This document shows, piece by piece, positions 12,651 to 24,349 of a stretch of 64,000 nucleotides of DNA (the stretch's first letter is position 1; each line of letters starts with the position of its first letter). This DNA is from Enterobacter chengduensis. GTDB taxonomy: Bacteria; Pseudomonadota; Gammaproteobacteria; Enterobacterales; Enterobacteriaceae. Below the pieces are notes generated by a model. That model was not told the DNA's origin and made no database searches. It was given only the letters and a program-made list of their open reading frames with translations. The stretch spans positions 868,001 through 932,000 of the forward strand of contig NZ_CP043318.1 in assembly GCF_001984825.2 (NCBI RefSeq). The letters are read 5' to 3'. Both the position numbers and the translations under genes were made by a program.

Positions 12651-13136
12651 GTTGCGATATTTCGTGTAGATAATTCCCGGAGAGAAATTAGGATAATTCT
12701 TGCAGGATCGTAATCACCCATTTTCTTAATTCATTCTGGCTTTTAAATTGCCCATTTAAAGAACGTCTGGGTAATTTTAAGCGGCACTATTTGTATTATT
12801 TTGTTACAAACCCTCTTCGGGCGATGAATATTCAGACGTTTTTCCTCCGCCTTTGCCAGCTTACGCGCTAACCGCCGCGCTTACCGGGCGCCTGGGTGAA
12901 TCTGGCGCTGTTATCCCCCGGGAATCTGTCATAAAATGCTGCCCGCGTCGCAAACTGACACTTTATATTTATCTGCGATGATATTGAGTGAGCCTTAACG
13001 CTAGTGTGCATATTCGGTTTTTTTCTTACAAATATTCATAACGTTAATTTTGCCTCGCCAGTTGTGCAGTTATTAACCAGGACTGTTTATCTCTGTAAAT
13101 AGAGGGCTTTCGAGTCCTTATAGGGAGAGTCCTGGC
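12651..13136. other. Long non-coding gap before the dcw cluster
   Basis: 486 bases with no supported gene. Contains AT-rich stretches. Near its end there is an 8-base inverted repeat, CCAGGACT (13077-13084) and AGTCCTGG (13128-13135), with an extra AGTCCT at 13113-13118, directly in front of the mraZ promoter -35. A comparable long gap exists in E. coli. Confidence 0.5.
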
Positions 13137-13166
13137 TTGACAAGCTTTTCCCTCGCTCCGTAAACT
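13137..13166 (+). promoter_or_regulatory. mraZ (dcw cluster) promoter
   Basis: TTGACA (13137-13142), 18-base spacer, TAAACT (13161-13166). Sequence closely resembles the main mraZ promoter of E. coli, which drives much of the cluster. The MraZ operator starts 8 bases downstream of the -10. Confidence 0.85.
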
Positions 13167-13174
13167 CCTTTAGG

Positions 13175-13199
13175 TGGGAATTTGTGGGTTAAAGTGGTG
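13175..13199 (+). promoter_or_regulatory. MraZ operator (TGGGN direct repeats)
   Basis: Three 5-base repeats TGGGA, TGGGT and TGGTG at 13175, 13185 and 13195, spaced exactly 10 bases apart. MraZ is known to bind TGGGN repeats and repress its own promoter. Placement between the -10 and the mraZ start fits autorepression. Confidence 0.85.
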
Positions 13200-13217
13200 A
13201 GGAGGGGTGTGACTGGC

Positions 13218-13676
13218 ATGTTCCGTGGAGCTACGTTAGTCAATCTCGACAGTAAAGGGCGTTTATCGGTACCAACCCGATACCGCGACCGGCTGATTGA
13301 GAACGCTGCGGGTCAAATGGTTTGCACCATTGACATTAACTCCCCCTGCCTGCTGCTTTACCCCTTGCCCGAATGGGAAATTATTGAGCAAAAGCTGTCG
13401 CGACTGTCGAGCATGAACCCGCAGGAACGCCGCGTGCAGCGGCTGTTATTGGGACATGCCAGTGAATGTCAGATGGATAACGCAGGGCGATTACTGATTG
13501 CCCCTGTGTTACGGCAACATGCCGGTCTGACCAAAGAAGTGATGCTGGTCGGGCAGTTCAACAAGTTTGAGCTGTGGGATGAAACGACCTGGTATCAACA
13601 GGTCAAGGAAGATATCGACGCTGAGCAGTCTGATTCCGCGACATTATCGGAACGGCTGCAGGACTTGTCTCTATAA
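13218..13676 (+). CDS. mraZ: Transcriptional regulator MraZ
   Basis: 152 residues when started at ATG 13218 ([17 protein letters not shown]), the E. coli length. An upstream ATG at 13182 lies inside the operator and is not used. Two AbrB/MazE-like half-domains, each with the DSKGR or DNAGR signature (residues about 11-15 and 90-94). First gene of the dcw cluster and represses it. Followed 2 bases later by rsmH, whose product counteracts MraZ overproduction in E. coli. Confidence 0.95.
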   Translation: MFRGATLVNLDSKGRLSVPTRYRDRLIENAAGQMVCTIDINSPCLLLYPLPEWEIIEQKLSRLSSMNPQERRVQRLLLGHASECQMDNAGRLLIAPVLRQHAGLTKEVMLVGQFNKFELWDETTWYQQVKEDIDAEQSDSATLSERLQDLSL

Positions 13677-13678
13677 AT

Positions 13679-14620
13679 ATGATGGAAAATTATAAACATA
13701 AAACGGTGTTACTGGACGAGGCCGTGAACGGTCTGAACATTCGTCCGGATGGCATCTACATTGATGGCACGTTTGGTCGCGGTGGTCACTCGCGTTTGAT
13801 TCTCTCCCAGCTTGGAGAGGAAGGGCGTCTGCTGGCAATCGATCGCGATCCGCAGGCTATTGCCGTTGCGCAGACCATCAATGACCCACGCTTTTCCATC
13901 GTGCATGGACCTTTCTCTGCGCTCGCGGATTACGTTGCCGAGCGCGGCCTGACGGGCAAGATCGACGGGATTCTTCTCGATCTTGGCGTCTCTTCACCCC
14001 AACTTGATGATGCTGAGCGCGGTTTCTCCTTTATGCGTGACGGTCCACTGGACATGCGCATGGATCCGACGCGCGGTCAGTCTGCCGCGGAGTGGTTACA
14101 GACCGCTGACGAAGCCGATATTGCATGGGTCATCAAAACGTTTGGCGAAGAGCGCTTTGGCAAACGTATTGCGCGCGCCATCGTTGAGCGCAATCGTATT
14201 GAGCCAATGACCCGCACCAAAGAGTTGGCCGAGGTGATCGCGGCGGCGACGCCGGTGAAGGATAAGCACAAACATCCCGCGACCCGTACCTTCCAGGCGG
14301 TTCGCATCTGGGTAAACAGTGAACTGGAGGAAATAGAGCTGGCGCTAAAAAGCTCGCTCGACGTGCTGGCCCCGGGTGGGCGGTTATCCATCATCAGCTT
14401 CCATTCGCTGGAAGACCGTATTGTGAAACGCTTTATGCGTGAACAAAGCCGCGGTCCACAGGTGCCAGCGGGGCTGCCGATGACGGAAGAACAACTCAGG
14501 AAGCTGGGTGGCCGTCAGTTGCGAGCATTAGGCAAGTTGATGCCGGGCGAAGAAGAAGTGGCAGAGAATCCACGCGCCCGTAGTTCAGTGCTGCGTGTTG
14601 CAGAGAGGACGAACGCATGA
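13679..14620 (+). CDS. rsmH: 16S rRNA (cytosine1402-N4)-methyltransferase
   Basis: 313 residues starting [12 protein letters not shown], as in E. coli. SAM-dependent methyltransferase with the cofactor loop [10 protein letters not shown] near residue 35. Acts with RsmI to make m4Cm1402 in the ribosomal P site. The tandem ATG ATG at 13679/13682 leaves the exact start one codon uncertain. Overlaps ftsL by 4 bases. Confidence 0.96.
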   Translation: MMENYKHKTVLLDEAVNGLNIRPDGIYIDGTFGRGGHSRLILSQLGEEGRLLAIDRDPQAIAVAQTINDPRFSIVHGPFSALADYVAERGLTGKIDGILLDLGVSSPQLDDAERGFSFMRDGPLDMRMDPTRGQSAAEWLQTADEADIAWVIKTFGEERFGKRIARAIVERNRIEPMTRTKELAEVIAAATPVKDKHKHPATRTFQAVRIWVNSELEEIELALKSSLDVLAPGGRLSIISFHSLEDRIVKRFMREQSRGPQVPAGLPMTEEQLRKLGGRQLRALGKLMPGEEEVAENPRARSSVLRVAERTNA

Positions 14621-14982
14621 TCGGCAGAGTGACAGAGACCCTAAGCAAAGTTAAGGATTCGTTAGGAAGCAACGAGCGCCATGCCTTGCCTGGCGTGATC
14701 GGCGACGATCTTTTGCGGTTTGGGAAACTGCCACTCTGTCTGTTCATTTGCATCATTGTCACGGCAGTGACGGTGGTGACCACCGCTCACCACACACGTT
14801 TATTGACTGCGCAACGCGAGCAGATGGTACTGGAACGCGATGCGCTGGATATTGAATGGCGAAATCTGATCCTTGAAGAAAACGCGCTCGGCGATCACAG
14901 CCGGGTTGAACGGATCGCAACGGAGAAGCTGCAGCTGCAGCATGTTGATCCTTCACAGGAAAATATCGTAGTACAAAAATAA
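14617..14982 (+). CDS. ftsL: Cell division protein FtsL
   Basis: 121 residues. Bitopic inner membrane protein: short cytoplasmic N-terminus, one membrane segment at about residues 38-57 ([17 protein letters not shown]), then a periplasmic coiled coil. Forms the FtsQLB complex that activates FtsWI at the septum. Starts within the end of rsmH (ATGA overlap). Confidence 0.96.
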   Translation: MIGRVTETLSKVKDSLGSNERHALPGVIGDDLLRFGKLPLCLFICIIVTAVTVVTTAHHTRLLTAQREQMVLERDALDIEWRNLILEENALGDHSRVERIATEKLQLQHVDPSQENIVVQK

Positions 14983-14997
14983 GGGAAAACGCGACGC

Positions 14998-16764
14998 ATG
15001 AAAGCAGCGGCAAAAACGCTAAAACCAAAACGTCAGGAAGAACAGGCCAACTTTATCAGTTGGCGTTTTGCGTTGCTTTGCGGCTGCATTTTACTCGCTC
15101 TGGGTTTTCTGCTGGGACGCGTAGCCTGGCTACAAATCGTCGCCCCTGACATGCTGGTGCGCCAGGGCGACATGCGCTCTCTGCGCGTCCAGGAAGTATC
15201 GACATCCCGCGGGATGATCACCGACCGCTCTGGCCGTCCGCTGGCGGTGAGCGTGCCGGTGAAGGCGATCTGGGCCGATCCGAAAGAGTTGCATGATGCC
15301 GGCGGGATCACGCTGGATAACCGCTGGAAGGCGCTTGCGGATGCGCTGAAGATGCCGCTGGACCAGCTGGCGTCACGCGTCAATACAAACCCGAAAGGGC
15401 GTTTTATCTATCTGGCGCGTCAGGTGAACCCTGACATGGCGGACTACATCAAAAAATTGAAGCTGCCGGGTATCCATCTGCGTGAGGAATCCCGTCGTTA
15501 CTATCCATCCGGCGAAGTGACTGCTCACCTCATTGGCTTTACCAACGTCGATAGCCAGGGGATTGAAGGCGTCGAAAAAAGCTTTGATAAATGGCTTACC
15601 GGCCAGCCGGGCGAACGTATCGTGCGTAAAGACCGCTACGGTCGCGTGATCGAGGATATCTCTTCAACGGACAGCCAGGCAGCGCACAACCTTGCGTTAA
15701 GCATTGATGAACGTCTGCAGGCGCTGGTTTACCGCGAGCTGAACAACGCCGTGGCGTTTAACAAGGCGGAGTCGGGCAGCGCCGTGCTGGTGGATGTCAA
15801 CACGGGTGAGGTGCTGGCGATGGCCAATAGCCCGTCCTACAACCCGAACAACCTGACCGGCACGCAGAAGGATGTAATGCGTAACCGTACCATCACCGAC
15901 GTCTTCGAGCCGGGCTCGACCGTTAAGCCGATGGTGGTCATGACTGCACTTCAGCGCGGTATCGTGAATGAAAACACCGTACTGAATACCATTCCTTATC
16001 GAATTAACGGTCACGAAATCAAAGACGTGGCACGTTATAGCGAATTGACCCTGACCGGGGTGTTGCAGAAGTCGAGTAACGTCGGTGTTTCTAAGCTGGC
16101 GTTAGCGATGCCGTCCTCAGCGTTAGTAGAGACTTACTCACGTTTTGGGCTTGGAAAGGCGACCAATTTGGGGTTGGTCGGAGAACGCAGTGGCTTATAT
16201 CCTCAAAAACAACGGTGGTCTGACATAGAGAGGGCCACCTTCTCTTTCGGCTACGGGCTAATGGTAACCCCGTTACAGCTAGCGCGAGTCTACGCAACGA
16301 TCGGCAGCTATGGCGTTTATCGTCCGCTGTCGATTACCAAAGTTGATCCACCGGTTCCCGGAGAGCGTATCTTCCCGGAATCCACCGTTCGTACCGTTGT
16401 GCACATGATGGAAAGCGTGGCGCTGCCCGGCGGCGGCGGCGTGAAGGCGGCTATCAAAGGCTACCGCATTGCCATTAAAACCGGTACGGCGAAAAAAGTG
16501 GGGCCAGACGGCCGCTACATCAACAAATACATTGCCTATACCGCAGGCGTAGCGCCTGCAAGCAATCCGCGTTTTGCGCTGGTGGTCGTGATCAACGATC
16601 CACAGGCGGGTAAATACTACGGCGGCGCCGTCTCCGCGCCTGTGTTCGGGGCCATCATGGGCGGCGTGTTACGCACCATGAACATTGAACCGGATGCGCT
16701 TGCGACGGGCGAAAAAAGTGAATTTGTAATTAATCAAGGCGAGGGTACAGGTGGCAGATCGTAA
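14998..16764 (+). CDS. ftsI: Peptidoglycan transpeptidase PBP3
   Basis: 588 residues, as in E. coli. Septal class B penicillin-binding protein. N-terminal membrane anchor at about residues 20-42 and a pedestal domain, then the transpeptidase domain. The three active-site motifs are present: SxxK in GSTVKP (Ser near 307), SxN in SSNVG, and KTGTAKK. Works with the polymerase FtsW and is controlled by FtsQLB and FtsN. Target of aztreonam and similar drugs. Overlaps murE by 14 bases. Confidence 0.97.
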   Translation: MKAAAKTLKPKRQEEQANFISWRFALLCGCILLALGFLLGRVAWLQIVAPDMLVRQGDMRSLRVQEVSTSRGMITDRSGRPLAVSVPVKAIWADPKELHDAGGITLDNRWKALADALKMPLDQLASRVNTNPKGRFIYLARQVNPDMADYIKKLKLPGIHLREESRRYYPSGEVTAHLIGFTNVDSQGIEGVEKSFDKWLTGQPGERIVRKDRYGRVIEDISSTDSQAAHNLALSIDERLQALVYRELNNAVAFNKAESGSAVLVDVNTGEVLAMANSPSYNPNNLTGTQKDVMRNRTITDVFEPGSTVKPMVVMTALQRGIVNENTVLNTIPYRINGHEIKDVARYSELTLTGVLQKSSNVGVSKLALAMPSSALVETYSRFGLGKATNLGLVGERSGLYPQKQRWSDIERATFSFGYGLMVTPLQLARVYATIGSYGVYRPLSITKVDPPVPGERIFPESTVRTVVHMMESVALPGGGGVKAAIKGYRIAIKTGTAKKVGPDGRYINKYIAYTAGVAPASNPRFALVVVINDPQAGKYYGGAVSAPVFGAIMGGVLRTMNIEPDALATGEKSEFVINQGEGTGGRS

Positions 16765-18238
16765 TTTGCGCGACCTTCTCGCTCCGTGGGTGCCAAACGC
16801 ACCGGAGCGAGCACTGCGAGAGATGGTACTGGACAGCCGCGTAGCGGCTTCTGGCGATCTTTTTGTGGCGGTGGTCGGTCATCAGGCGGACGGGCGTCGT
16901 TATATCCCGCAGGCGATTGCGCAAGGTGTGGCTGCCATTATTGCTGAGGCTAAAGATGAGGCAACCGACGGTGAGATCCGTGAAATGCACGGCGTGCCGG
17001 TTATCTATCTCAGCCAGTTGAACGAGCGTCTTTCCGCGCTGGCGGGACGTTTTTATCACGAACCTTCCGACCAGCTGCGTCTGGTTGGCGTAACGGGCAC
17101 CAACGGAAAAACCACCACCACGCAGCTGATGGCGCAGTGGGCCCAGCTGCTGGGTGAAACCGGTGCGGTGATGGGAACCGTGGGCAACGGCCTGCTGGGC
17201 AAAGTGAGCCCGACGGAAAACACCACCGGTTCGGCGGTTGACGTCCAGCACGTGCTTGCCGGTCTGGCAGGGCAGGGCGCAACCTTTGCCGCAATGGAAG
17301 TTTCTTCACACGGTCTGGTACAGCACCGCGTCGCGGCGCTGAAATTTGCGGCATCCGTGTTTACCAACCTGAGCCGCGATCATCTTGATTATCATGGTGA
17401 TATGGAGCATTACGAAGCCGCGAAATGGCTGCTCTATTCCACTCACCACTGTGGTCAGGCGATCATCAACGCCGACGATGAAGTCGGACGCCGCTGGCTG
17501 GCGAAGCTGCCGGATGCGGTTGCCGTGTCGATGGAAGACCATATCAATCCTAACTGCCACGGCCGCTGGCTGAAGGCGGTTGAGGTGAACTATCACGACA
17601 GCGGGGCGACCATTCGCTTTGCCTCTTCCTGGGGTGAAGGTGAAATTGAAAGCCGCCTGATGGGGGCGTTTAACGTCAGCAACCTGCTGCTGGCGCTGGC
17701 GACGCTGCTGGCGCTGGGTTATCCGATGGCGGAACTGCTGAAAACCTCAGCGCGTCTGCAGCCGGTTTGCGGCCGTATGGAAGTGTTCAGCGCGCCGGGC
17801 AAGCCGACCGTCGTGGTTGATTATGCCCACACGCCGGACGCGCTGGAAAAAGCGCTGGAAGCGGCGCGCCTGCACTGTACCGGTAAGCTCTGGTGCGTGT
17901 TTGGCTGCGGCGGCGATCGCGACAAAGGCAAGCGCCCGCTGATGGGCGCGATTGCAGAGCAGTTTGCGGATATTCCGGTTGTTACCGATGACAACCCGCG
18001 TACGGAAGAGCCGCGCGCCATCATCAATGACATTCTGGCGGGCATGCTGGACGCGGGCCGCGCGCGCGTCGTGGAAGGCCGTGCGGAAGCCGTGACCAAC
18101 GCCATCATGCAGGCCAAAGAAAACGATGTGGTTCTGCTGGCGGGCAAAGGCCATGAAGATTATCAGATCGTTGGCAATCGCCGTCTGGACTACTCGGATC
18201 GCGTAACGGCAGCACGCCTGCTGGGAGTCGTCGCATGA
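16751..18238 (+). CDS. murE: UDP-MurNAc-L-Ala-D-Glu:meso-diaminopimelate ligase
   Basis: 495 residues from a GTG at 16751 that lies inside the end of ftsI, giving [10 protein letters not shown] as in E. coli. Cytoplasmic Mur ligase with the ATP loop [14 protein letters not shown] and the meso-DAP specificity motif DNPRTEEP. Adds the third residue to the stem peptide. Overlaps murF by 4 bases. Confidence 0.97.
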   Translation: MADRNLRDLLAPWVPNAPERALREMVLDSRVAASGDLFVAVVGHQADGRRYIPQAIAQGVAAIIAEAKDEATDGEIREMHGVPVIYLSQLNERLSALAGRFYHEPSDQLRLVGVTGTNGKTTTTQLMAQWAQLLGETGAVMGTVGNGLLGKVSPTENTTGSAVDVQHVLAGLAGQGATFAAMEVSSHGLVQHRVAALKFAASVFTNLSRDHLDYHGDMEHYEAAKWLLYSTHHCGQAIINADDEVGRRWLAKLPDAVAVSMEDHINPNCHGRWLKAVEVNYHDSGATIRFASSWGEGEIESRLMGAFNVSNLLLALATLLALGYPMAELLKTSARLQPVCGRMEVFSAPGKPTVVVDYAHTPDALEKALEAARLHCTGKLWCVFGCGGDRDKGKRPLMGAIAEQFADIPVVTDDNPRTEEPRAIINDILAGMLDAGRARVVEGRAEAVTNAIMQAKENDVVLLAGKGHEDYQIVGNRRLDYSDRVTAARLLGVVA

Positions 18239-19593
18239 TTAGCCTTTCGTTAAGCCAGGCCGCTGCGCTGCTGCACGGCGACCTGCATGGGCAAGACCTG
18301 ACCATTGATGCCGTGACGACGGACACCCGTAAAGTCACGGCAGGCTGTCTGTTCGTGGCGCTGAAGGGCGAACGTTTTGACGCGCATGATTTTGCCGAAC
18401 AGGCCAAAGAAAACGGCGCGGGTGCGCTTCTGGTCAGCCGCAAGCTTGATGTCGATCTGCCGCAGGTTGTGGTGAAAGATACGCGTCTCGCGTTTGGCGA
18501 GCTGGCTGCCTGGGTTCGTCAGCAGGTGCCTGCGCGCGTCGTCGCGCTCACCGGCTCATCGGGCAAAACCTCGGTGAAAGAGATGACGGCGGCGATCCTC
18601 AGCCAGTGCGGCAACACGCTTTATACCGCGGGCAACCTCAATAACGACATCGGCGTGCCGATGACGTTACTGCGCCTGACCAAAGAGCATGACTATGCGG
18701 TGATCGAGCTAGGAGCAAACCATCAGGGTGAAATCGCCTGGACCGTGAGCCTGACGCGCCCGGAGGCGGCGCTGGTGAATAACCTCGCGGCGGCGCATCT
18801 GGAGGGCTTTGGTTCGCTGGAAGGCGTAGCGAAAGCCAAAGGCGAGATTTATACCGGCCTGCCGGATAACGGTATTGCCATTCTGAACGCCGATAACAAC
18901 GACTGGCTGAACTGGCAGAGCATCATTGGGTCGCGTAAAACCTGGCGCTTCTCGCCGAATGCGGCCAACAGTGACTTTACCGCGACCAATATCCATGTGA
19001 CGTCGCACGGCACGGAGTTTACCCTCACGACCCCAACGGGTGGTGTGGACGTGCTGCTGCCGCTGCCGGGTCGTCATAACATCGCCAATGCGCTTGCGGC
19101 GGCGGCGTTGTCGACGGCGGTCGGCGCGCCGCATGAGGCGATCAAAGCCGGGCTGGCGAACCTGAAAGCCGTACCGGGGCGTCTGTTCCCGATTCCGCTT
19201 TCGGAAAACAAGCTGCTGCTGGATGACTCCTACAACGCGAACGTTGGCTCAATGACGGCGGCGGTGCAGGTGCTATCGGAAATGCCGGGCTATCGCATCA
19301 TGGTGGTTGGCGACATGGCAGAGCTGGGCGACGAAAGCGAAGCCTGTCATACCCAGGTTGGTGAAGCGGCGAAAGCGGCGGGGCTGGACCATGTCCTGAG
19401 CGCAGGAAAACTGAGCCAGGCAATAAGCCAGGCCAGCGGCGTTGGCGAGCATTTTGCCGATAAAGCGGCGTTGATTGAACGCCTCAAAGCATTGATGACA
19501 GAAAAACAAATTGTGACTGTGTTAGTGAAAGGTTCACGTAGTGCCGCCATGGAAGAGGTTGTGCACGCATTACAGGAGAACGGGACATGTTAG
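18235..19593 (+). CDS. murF: UDP-MurNAc-tripeptide:D-Ala-D-Ala ligase
   Basis: 452 residues. Adds the D-Ala-D-Ala dipeptide, completing the cytoplasmic pentapeptide precursor. Mur ligase ATP loop [13 protein letters not shown] near residue 105 and the acidic motif DDSYNAN are visible. Overlaps murE by 4 bases and mraY by 7, in keeping with tight operon packing. Confidence 0.97.
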   Translation: MISLSLSQAAALLHGDLHGQDLTIDAVTTDTRKVTAGCLFVALKGERFDAHDFAEQAKENGAGALLVSRKLDVDLPQVVVKDTRLAFGELAAWVRQQVPARVVALTGSSGKTSVKEMTAAILSQCGNTLYTAGNLNNDIGVPMTLLRLTKEHDYAVIELGANHQGEIAWTVSLTRPEAALVNNLAAAHLEGFGSLEGVAKAKGEIYTGLPDNGIAILNADNNDWLNWQSIIGSRKTWRFSPNAANSDFTATNIHVTSHGTEFTLTTPTGGVDVLLPLPGRHNIANALAAAALSTAVGAPHEAIKAGLANLKAVPGRLFPIPLSENKLLLDDSYNANVGSMTAAVQVLSEMPGYRIMVVGDMAELGDESEACHTQVGEAAKAAGLDHVLSAGKLSQAISQASGVGEHFADKAALIERLKALMTEKQIVTVLVKGSRSAAMEEVVHALQENGTC

Positions 19594-20669
19594 TTTGGCT
19601 GGCCGAACATTTGGTCAAATATTATTCAGGCTTTAACGTCTTTTCGTATCTGACGTTTCGCGCCATCGTCAGCCTGCTGACTGCGCTGTTCATCTCGCTG
19701 TGGATGGGCCCGCGCATGATTGCCCGTCTGCAAAAACTCTCTTTCGGCCAGGTGGTGCGTAACGACGGTCCGGAATCGCACTTCAGCAAGCGCGGCACGC
19801 CGACCATGGGCGGGATTATGATCCTGACTGCGATCGTCGTCTCCGTGCTGCTGTGGGCGTATCCGTCTAACCCATACGTCTGGTGCGTGCTTACCGTGCT
19901 GGTGGGCTATGGGATCATTGGTTTTGTGGATGATTACCGCAAAGTCGTTCGCAAAGATACGAAGGGCCTGATTGCCCGCTGGAAGTACTTCTGGATGTCG
20001 GTGATTGCGCTGGGCGTGGCCTTTGCGCTCTATCTGGCCGGTAAAGACACGCCGGCAACCGAGCTGGTCGTGCCGTTCTTTAAGGACGTGATGCCGCAGC
20101 TGGGGCTGTTCTACATCCTGCTGGCCTACTTTGTGATTGTCGGCACCGGCAACGCCGTTAACCTGACCGACGGTCTGGATGGCCTCGCCATTATGCCTAC
20201 CGTCTTCGTGGCGGCCGGTTTTGCGCTGGTGGCCTGGGCGACCGGTAACATGAACTTTGCGAACTACCTGCACATCCCTTATCTGCGACACGCGGGTGAG
20301 CTGGTGATCGTCTGTACGGCGATTGTCGGCGCGGGGCTGGGCTTCCTGTGGTTCAACACCTATCCGGCTCAGGTCTTTATGGGTGACGTCGGTTCTCTGG
20401 CTTTGGGCGGTGCGCTCGGCATTATCGCCGTACTGCTGCGTCAGGAGTTCCTGCTGGTGATCATGGGTGGGGTGTTTGTGGTTGAAACCCTGTCGGTGAT
20501 TTTGCAGGTCGGTTCCTTCAAGCTGCGCGGTCAGCGCATCTTCCGTATGGCGCCGATTCACCACCACTATGAACTGAAAGGCTGGCCGGAGCCGCGCGTG
20601 ATTGTGCGCTTCTGGATTATTTCGCTGATGCTGGTGCTGATTGGCCTGGCAACGCTGAAGGTACGTTAA
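19587..20669 (+). CDS. mraY: Phospho-MurNAc-pentapeptide transferase
   Basis: 360 residues with ten hydrophobic segments. Transfers phospho-MurNAc-pentapeptide to undecaprenyl phosphate to give lipid I at the inner membrane. Catalytic and substrate motifs are intact: [17 protein letters not shown] and the basic loop IHHHYELKG. Confidence 0.97.
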   Translation: MLVWLAEHLVKYYSGFNVFSYLTFRAIVSLLTALFISLWMGPRMIARLQKLSFGQVVRNDGPESHFSKRGTPTMGGIMILTAIVVSVLLWAYPSNPYVWCVLTVLVGYGIIGFVDDYRKVVRKDTKGLIARWKYFWMSVIALGVAFALYLAGKDTPATELVVPFFKDVMPQLGLFYILLAYFVIVGTGNAVNLTDGLDGLAIMPTVFVAAGFALVAWATGNMNFANYLHIPYLRHAGELVIVCTAIVGAGLGFLWFNTYPAQVFMGDVGSLALGGALGIIAVLLRQEFLLVIMGGVFVVETLSVILQVGSFKLRGQRIFRMAPIHHHYELKGWPEPRVIVRFWIISLMLVLIGLATLKVR

Positions 20670-20671
20670 TC

Positions 20672-21988
20672 ATGGCAGATTACCAGGGCAAAAAAGTCGT
20701 TATCATCGGGTTGGGCCTCACGGGCCTCTCCTGCGTGGACTTTTTCCTCGCGCGCGGCGTGACGCCGCGGGTGATGGATACGCGTGTCTCTCCGCCGGGT
20801 CTGGACAAGCTGCCGGAACAGGTTGAACGCCACCTTGGTGGTCTGAATGATGACTGGCTGCTGGCAGCCGATCTGATTGTCGCAAGCCCTGGTATGGCGC
20901 TGGCGCACCCTTCGCTGAGCGCTGCCGCGGATGCGGGCGTTGAGATTGTCGGCGATATCGAGCTGTTCTGCCGCGAAGCGCAGGCCCCCGTTATCGCCAT
21001 TACCGGTTCTAACGGAAAGAGCACCGTCACCACCCTGGTGGGTGAAATGGCGAAAGCGGCAGGCATGAACGTCGGCGTCGGCGGTAACATCGGCTTGCCT
21101 GCTCTGATGCTGCTGGACAAAGGCTGCGAACTCTATGTTCTGGAACTTTCCAGCTTCCAGCTGGAAACGACCTCCAGCCTGCACGCCGCCGCTGCGACGA
21201 TCCTTAACGTGACGGAGGATCATATGGACAGGTATCCATTTGGTCTGCAGCAGTACCGCGCCGCCAAGCTGCGCGTGTATGAAAATGCCAAAGTCTGCGT
21301 GGTGAACGCCGATGACGCGCTGACCATGCCGGTACGCGGCGCGGACGACCGCTGCGTCAGCTTCGGCATCACCATGGGTGATTATCATCTGAACCGCCAG
21401 CTGGGTGAAACCTGGCTGCGGGTGAAAGGTGAGAAAGTGCTGAACGTGAAAGAGATGAAGCTCTCTGGTCAGCATAACTATACCAATGCGCTGGCGGCGC
21501 TGGCGCTGGCGGATGCCGTCGGGCTGCCGCGTTCCTCCAGCCTGAAGGCGTTAACCACGTTTTCCGGCCTGGCGCACCGCTTCCAGCTGGCGCTGGAGCA
21601 CAACGGCGTGCGCTGGATCAACGACTCTAAGGCGACCAACGTGGGCAGCACGGAGGCCGCGCTGAACGGCCTGCACGTTGACGGTACCCTGCATCTGCTG
21701 CTGGGCGGCGACGGTAAATCCGCTGATTTCTCGTCCCTCAAGCCGTATCTTTCCGGGGATAATATCCGTCTGTACTGCTTCGGCCGCGACGGCAGCGAGC
21801 TGGCTGAACTGCGCCCTGAGGTTGCCGAGCAAACCGACACCATGGAACAGGCGATGCGGCTTATCGCGCCTCGCGTGAAGCCGGGCGACATGGTGCTGCT
21901 CTCTCCGGCCTGTGCCAGCCTCGATCAATTCAAGAATTTCGAACAGCGTGGTGATGTCTTTACCCGTCTGGCGAAGGAGTTAGGCTGA
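20672..21988 (+). CDS. murD: UDP-MurNAc-L-Ala:D-glutamate ligase
   Basis: 438 residues. N-terminal Rossmann-like UDP-binding domain ([12 protein letters not shown]), ATP loop [13 protein letters not shown] near residue 110 and a C-terminal ligase domain. Adds D-Glu to the precursor. Two bases after mraY; its stop shares one base with the ftsW ATG. Confidence 0.97.
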   Translation: MADYQGKKVVIIGLGLTGLSCVDFFLARGVTPRVMDTRVSPPGLDKLPEQVERHLGGLNDDWLLAADLIVASPGMALAHPSLSAAADAGVEIVGDIELFCREAQAPVIAITGSNGKSTVTTLVGEMAKAAGMNVGVGGNIGLPALMLLDKGCELYVLELSSFQLETTSSLHAAAATILNVTEDHMDRYPFGLQQYRAAKLRVYENAKVCVVNADDALTMPVRGADDRCVSFGITMGDYHLNRQLGETWLRVKGEKVLNVKEMKLSGQHNYTNALAALALADAVGLPRSSSLKALTTFSGLAHRFQLALEHNGVRWINDSKATNVGSTEAALNGLHVDGTLHLLLGGDGKSADFSSLKPYLSGDNIRLYCFGRDGSELAELRPEVAEQTDTMEQAMRLIAPRVKPGDMVLLSPACASLDQFKNFEQRGDVFTRLAKELG

Positions 21989-23232
21989 TGCGTTTATCTC
22001 TCCCTCGCCTGAAAATGCCGCGTCTGCCAGGATTTGGAATTCTGGTGTGGCTGTTTGCGGCACTGAAAGGCTGGGTGATGGCTTCGCGGGAAAAAGACTC
22101 CGATAGCCTGATTATGTACGACCGCACCCTGTTCTGGCTTACGCTGGGGCTGGCGGCGATCGGCTTTATCATGGTGACCTCGGCCTCGATGCCCGTTGGA
22201 CAGCGTCTGGCTAACGATCCCTTCCTGTTTGCCAAGCGTGACGGGCTGTACATCATCCTGGCGTTCTGTCTGGCGCTGGTGACCCTGCGTCTGCCGATGG
22301 CATTCTGGCAGCGGCACAGTACGGCGATGCTGATTGCGTCAATCATCATGTTGCTGATCGTGCTGGTGGTGGGAAGCTCCGTTAACGGGGCATCGCGCTG
22401 GATTGCCTTTGGCCCGCTGCGCATTCAGCCTGCGGAATTCACCAAGCTCTCCCTGTTCTGCTACCTGGCGAACTACCTGGTGCGTAAGGTAGATGAGGTG
22501 CGTAACAACCTTCGCGGCTTCTTAAAACCGATGGGCGTGATTCTGGTGCTTGCGGTATTGCTGCTGGCGCAGCCTGACCTCGGTACCGTGGTGGTGCTGT
22601 TTGTCACGACGCTGGCGATGCTGTTCCTGGCAGGGGCCAAGCTGTGGCAGTTCATCGCCATTATCGGGATGGGAATTTCAGCGGTTGTGCTGCTGATCCT
22701 CGCCGAGCCTTACCGTATCCGCCGCGTGACCTCGTTCTGGAACCCGTGGGAAGATCCGTTCGGCAGCGGTTATCAGCTGACGCAGTCGCTGATGGCCTTT
22801 GGTCGCGGTGAACTCTGGGGACAGGGGCTGGGTAACTCGGTACAGAAACTGGAGTATTTACCGGAAGCGCACACTGACTTCATCTTCTCCATTATTGGGG
22901 AAGAACTGGGTTATATCGGTGTGGTATTAGCGCTATTAATGGTATTCTTCGTCGCTTTCCGCGCCATGTCGATTGGCCGGAAAGCGCTGGAGATCGATCA
23001 CCGCTTCTCAGGCTTCCTGGCCTGCTCAATTGGTATCTGGTTTAGCTTCCAGGCATTGGTTAACGTCGGGGCCGCAGCGGGCATGCTGCCGACCAAAGGT
23101 CTGACGTTGCCGTTGATCAGTTATGGTGGTTCCAGTTTGTTGATCATGTCGACGGCCATCATGCTGTTGTTGCGCATAGATTATGAGACGCGTCTGGAAA
23201 AAGCCCAGGCGTTTACACGAGGTTCACGATGA
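21988..23232 (+). CDS. ftsW: Septal peptidoglycan polymerase FtsW (SEDS family)
   Basis: 414 residues, about ten membrane segments. SEDS glycosyltransferase that polymerises lipid II at the division site together with FtsI. The conserved extracytoplasmic loop [16 protein letters not shown], which includes the catalytic Asp region, is intact, as is [18 protein letters not shown]-like coupling to murD and a 4-base overlap with murG. Confidence 0.97.
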   Translation: MRLSLPRLKMPRLPGFGILVWLFAALKGWVMASREKDSDSLIMYDRTLFWLTLGLAAIGFIMVTSASMPVGQRLANDPFLFAKRDGLYIILAFCLALVTLRLPMAFWQRHSTAMLIASIIMLLIVLVVGSSVNGASRWIAFGPLRIQPAEFTKLSLFCYLANYLVRKVDEVRNNLRGFLKPMGVILVLAVLLLAQPDLGTVVVLFVTTLAMLFLAGAKLWQFIAIIGMGISAVVLLILAEPYRIRRVTSFWNPWEDPFGSGYQLTQSLMAFGRGELWGQGLGNSVQKLEYLPEAHTDFIFSIIGEELGYIGVVLALLMVFFVAFRAMSIGRKALEIDHRFSGFLACSIGIWFSFQALVNVGAAAGMLPTKGLTLPLISYGGSSLLIMSTAIMLLLRIDYETRLEKAQAFTRGSR

Positions 23233-24293
23233 ATCAACCAAAGCGGTTAATGGTGATGGCAGGCGGTACCGGCGGACACGTGTTCCCGGGGCTGGCGGTT
23301 GCGCACCATTTAATGGATCAGGGCTGGCAGGTACGCTGGCTGGGAACCGCAGACCGCATGGAGGCCGATCTGGTACCGAAGCACGGTATCGAGATCGACT
23401 TTATTCGTATTTCCGGCCTTCGGGGCAAAGGCCTCAAGGCAATGCTGCTGGCGCCGGTGCGCATTTTTAACGCCTGGCGTCAGGCGCGCACCATCATGAA
23501 GCGCTTTAAGCCCGATGTGGTGCTGGGCATGGGCGGCTATGTCTCTGGTCCCGGCGGGCTGGCGGCGTGGTCGTTAGGTATTCCCGTCGTGCTGCATGAG
23601 CAGAACGGTATTGCCGGTCTGACCAACAAATGGCTGGCGAAAATCGCCACCAAAGTTATGCAGGCATTTCCCGGCGCGTTCCCGAAAGCGGACGTGGTGG
23701 GTAACCCGGTGCGCGTGGACGTGCTGGCGCTGCCGCTGCCGGACGCTCGCCTGACGGGCCGTGAAGGGCCGGTGCATGTCCTGGTCGTGGGCGGCTCTCA
23801 GGGCGCACGCATTTTAAACCAGACGATGCCGCAGGTAGCAGCAAAGCTCGCAGATGCCGTAACCATCTGGCACCAGAGCGGAAAAGGCGCTCAGCAGACC
23901 GTTGAGCAGGCCTACGCCGAGGCGGGGCAACCGCAGCATAAAGTCACAGAGTTTATCGACGACATGGCGGCAGCGTATGCCTGGGCCGATGTCGTGGTTT
24001 GTCGCTCTGGCGCGCTGACGGTGAGCGAGATTGCTGCCGCCGGTTTGCCAGCGCTGTTTGTGCCGTTCCAGCACAAAGACAGACAGCAGTACTGGAATGC
24101 GCTGCCGCTTGAGAAAGCGGGTGCGGCGAAGATATTTGAGCAGCCACAGTTTACCGCCGACGCGGTCGCCACCACCCTGGCGGGCTGGAACAGAGGCGTA
24201 TTGCTTGAGATGGCGCAACGCGCGCGCGCGGCGGCCATCCCTGATGCGACGGAACGGGTGGCAAAAGAAGTGAGCCTGGCAGCCCAGGCTTAA
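23229..24293 (+). CDS. murG: UDP-GlcNAc:undecaprenyl-PP-MurNAc-pentapeptide GlcNAc transferase
   Basis: 354 residues, GT28 family. Makes lipid II from lipid I on the inner face of the membrane. The N-terminal glycine-rich loop [14 protein letters not shown] and the C-terminal UDP-GlcNAc site ([18 protein letters not shown]) are present. A 56-base gap to murC follows, the widest spacing in this part of the cluster. Confidence 0.97.
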   Translation: MNQPKRLMVMAGGTGGHVFPGLAVAHHLMDQGWQVRWLGTADRMEADLVPKHGIEIDFIRISGLRGKGLKAMLLAPVRIFNAWRQARTIMKRFKPDVVLGMGGYVSGPGGLAAWSLGIPVVLHEQNGIAGLTNKWLAKIATKVMQAFPGAFPKADVVGNPVRVDVLALPLPDARLTGREGPVHVLVVGGSQGARILNQTMPQVAAKLADAVTIWHQSGKGAQQTVEQAYAEAGQPQHKVTEFIDDMAAAYAWADVVVCRSGALTVSEIAAAGLPALFVPFQHKDRQQYWNALPLEKAGAAKIFEQPQFTADAVATTLAGWNRGVLLEMAQRARAAAIPDATERVAKEVSLAAQA

Positions 24294-24349
24294 CCCTCGC
24301 AGCGCGTGAAGCGCGGCACGAATTTTTAGTAGTCGATGGCGTTTAGAGA

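Noticed and set aside
24294..24349. Gap between murG and murC checked for a small gene or promoter
   Set aside because: 56 bases with no start-stop frame or promoter pair that I could support.
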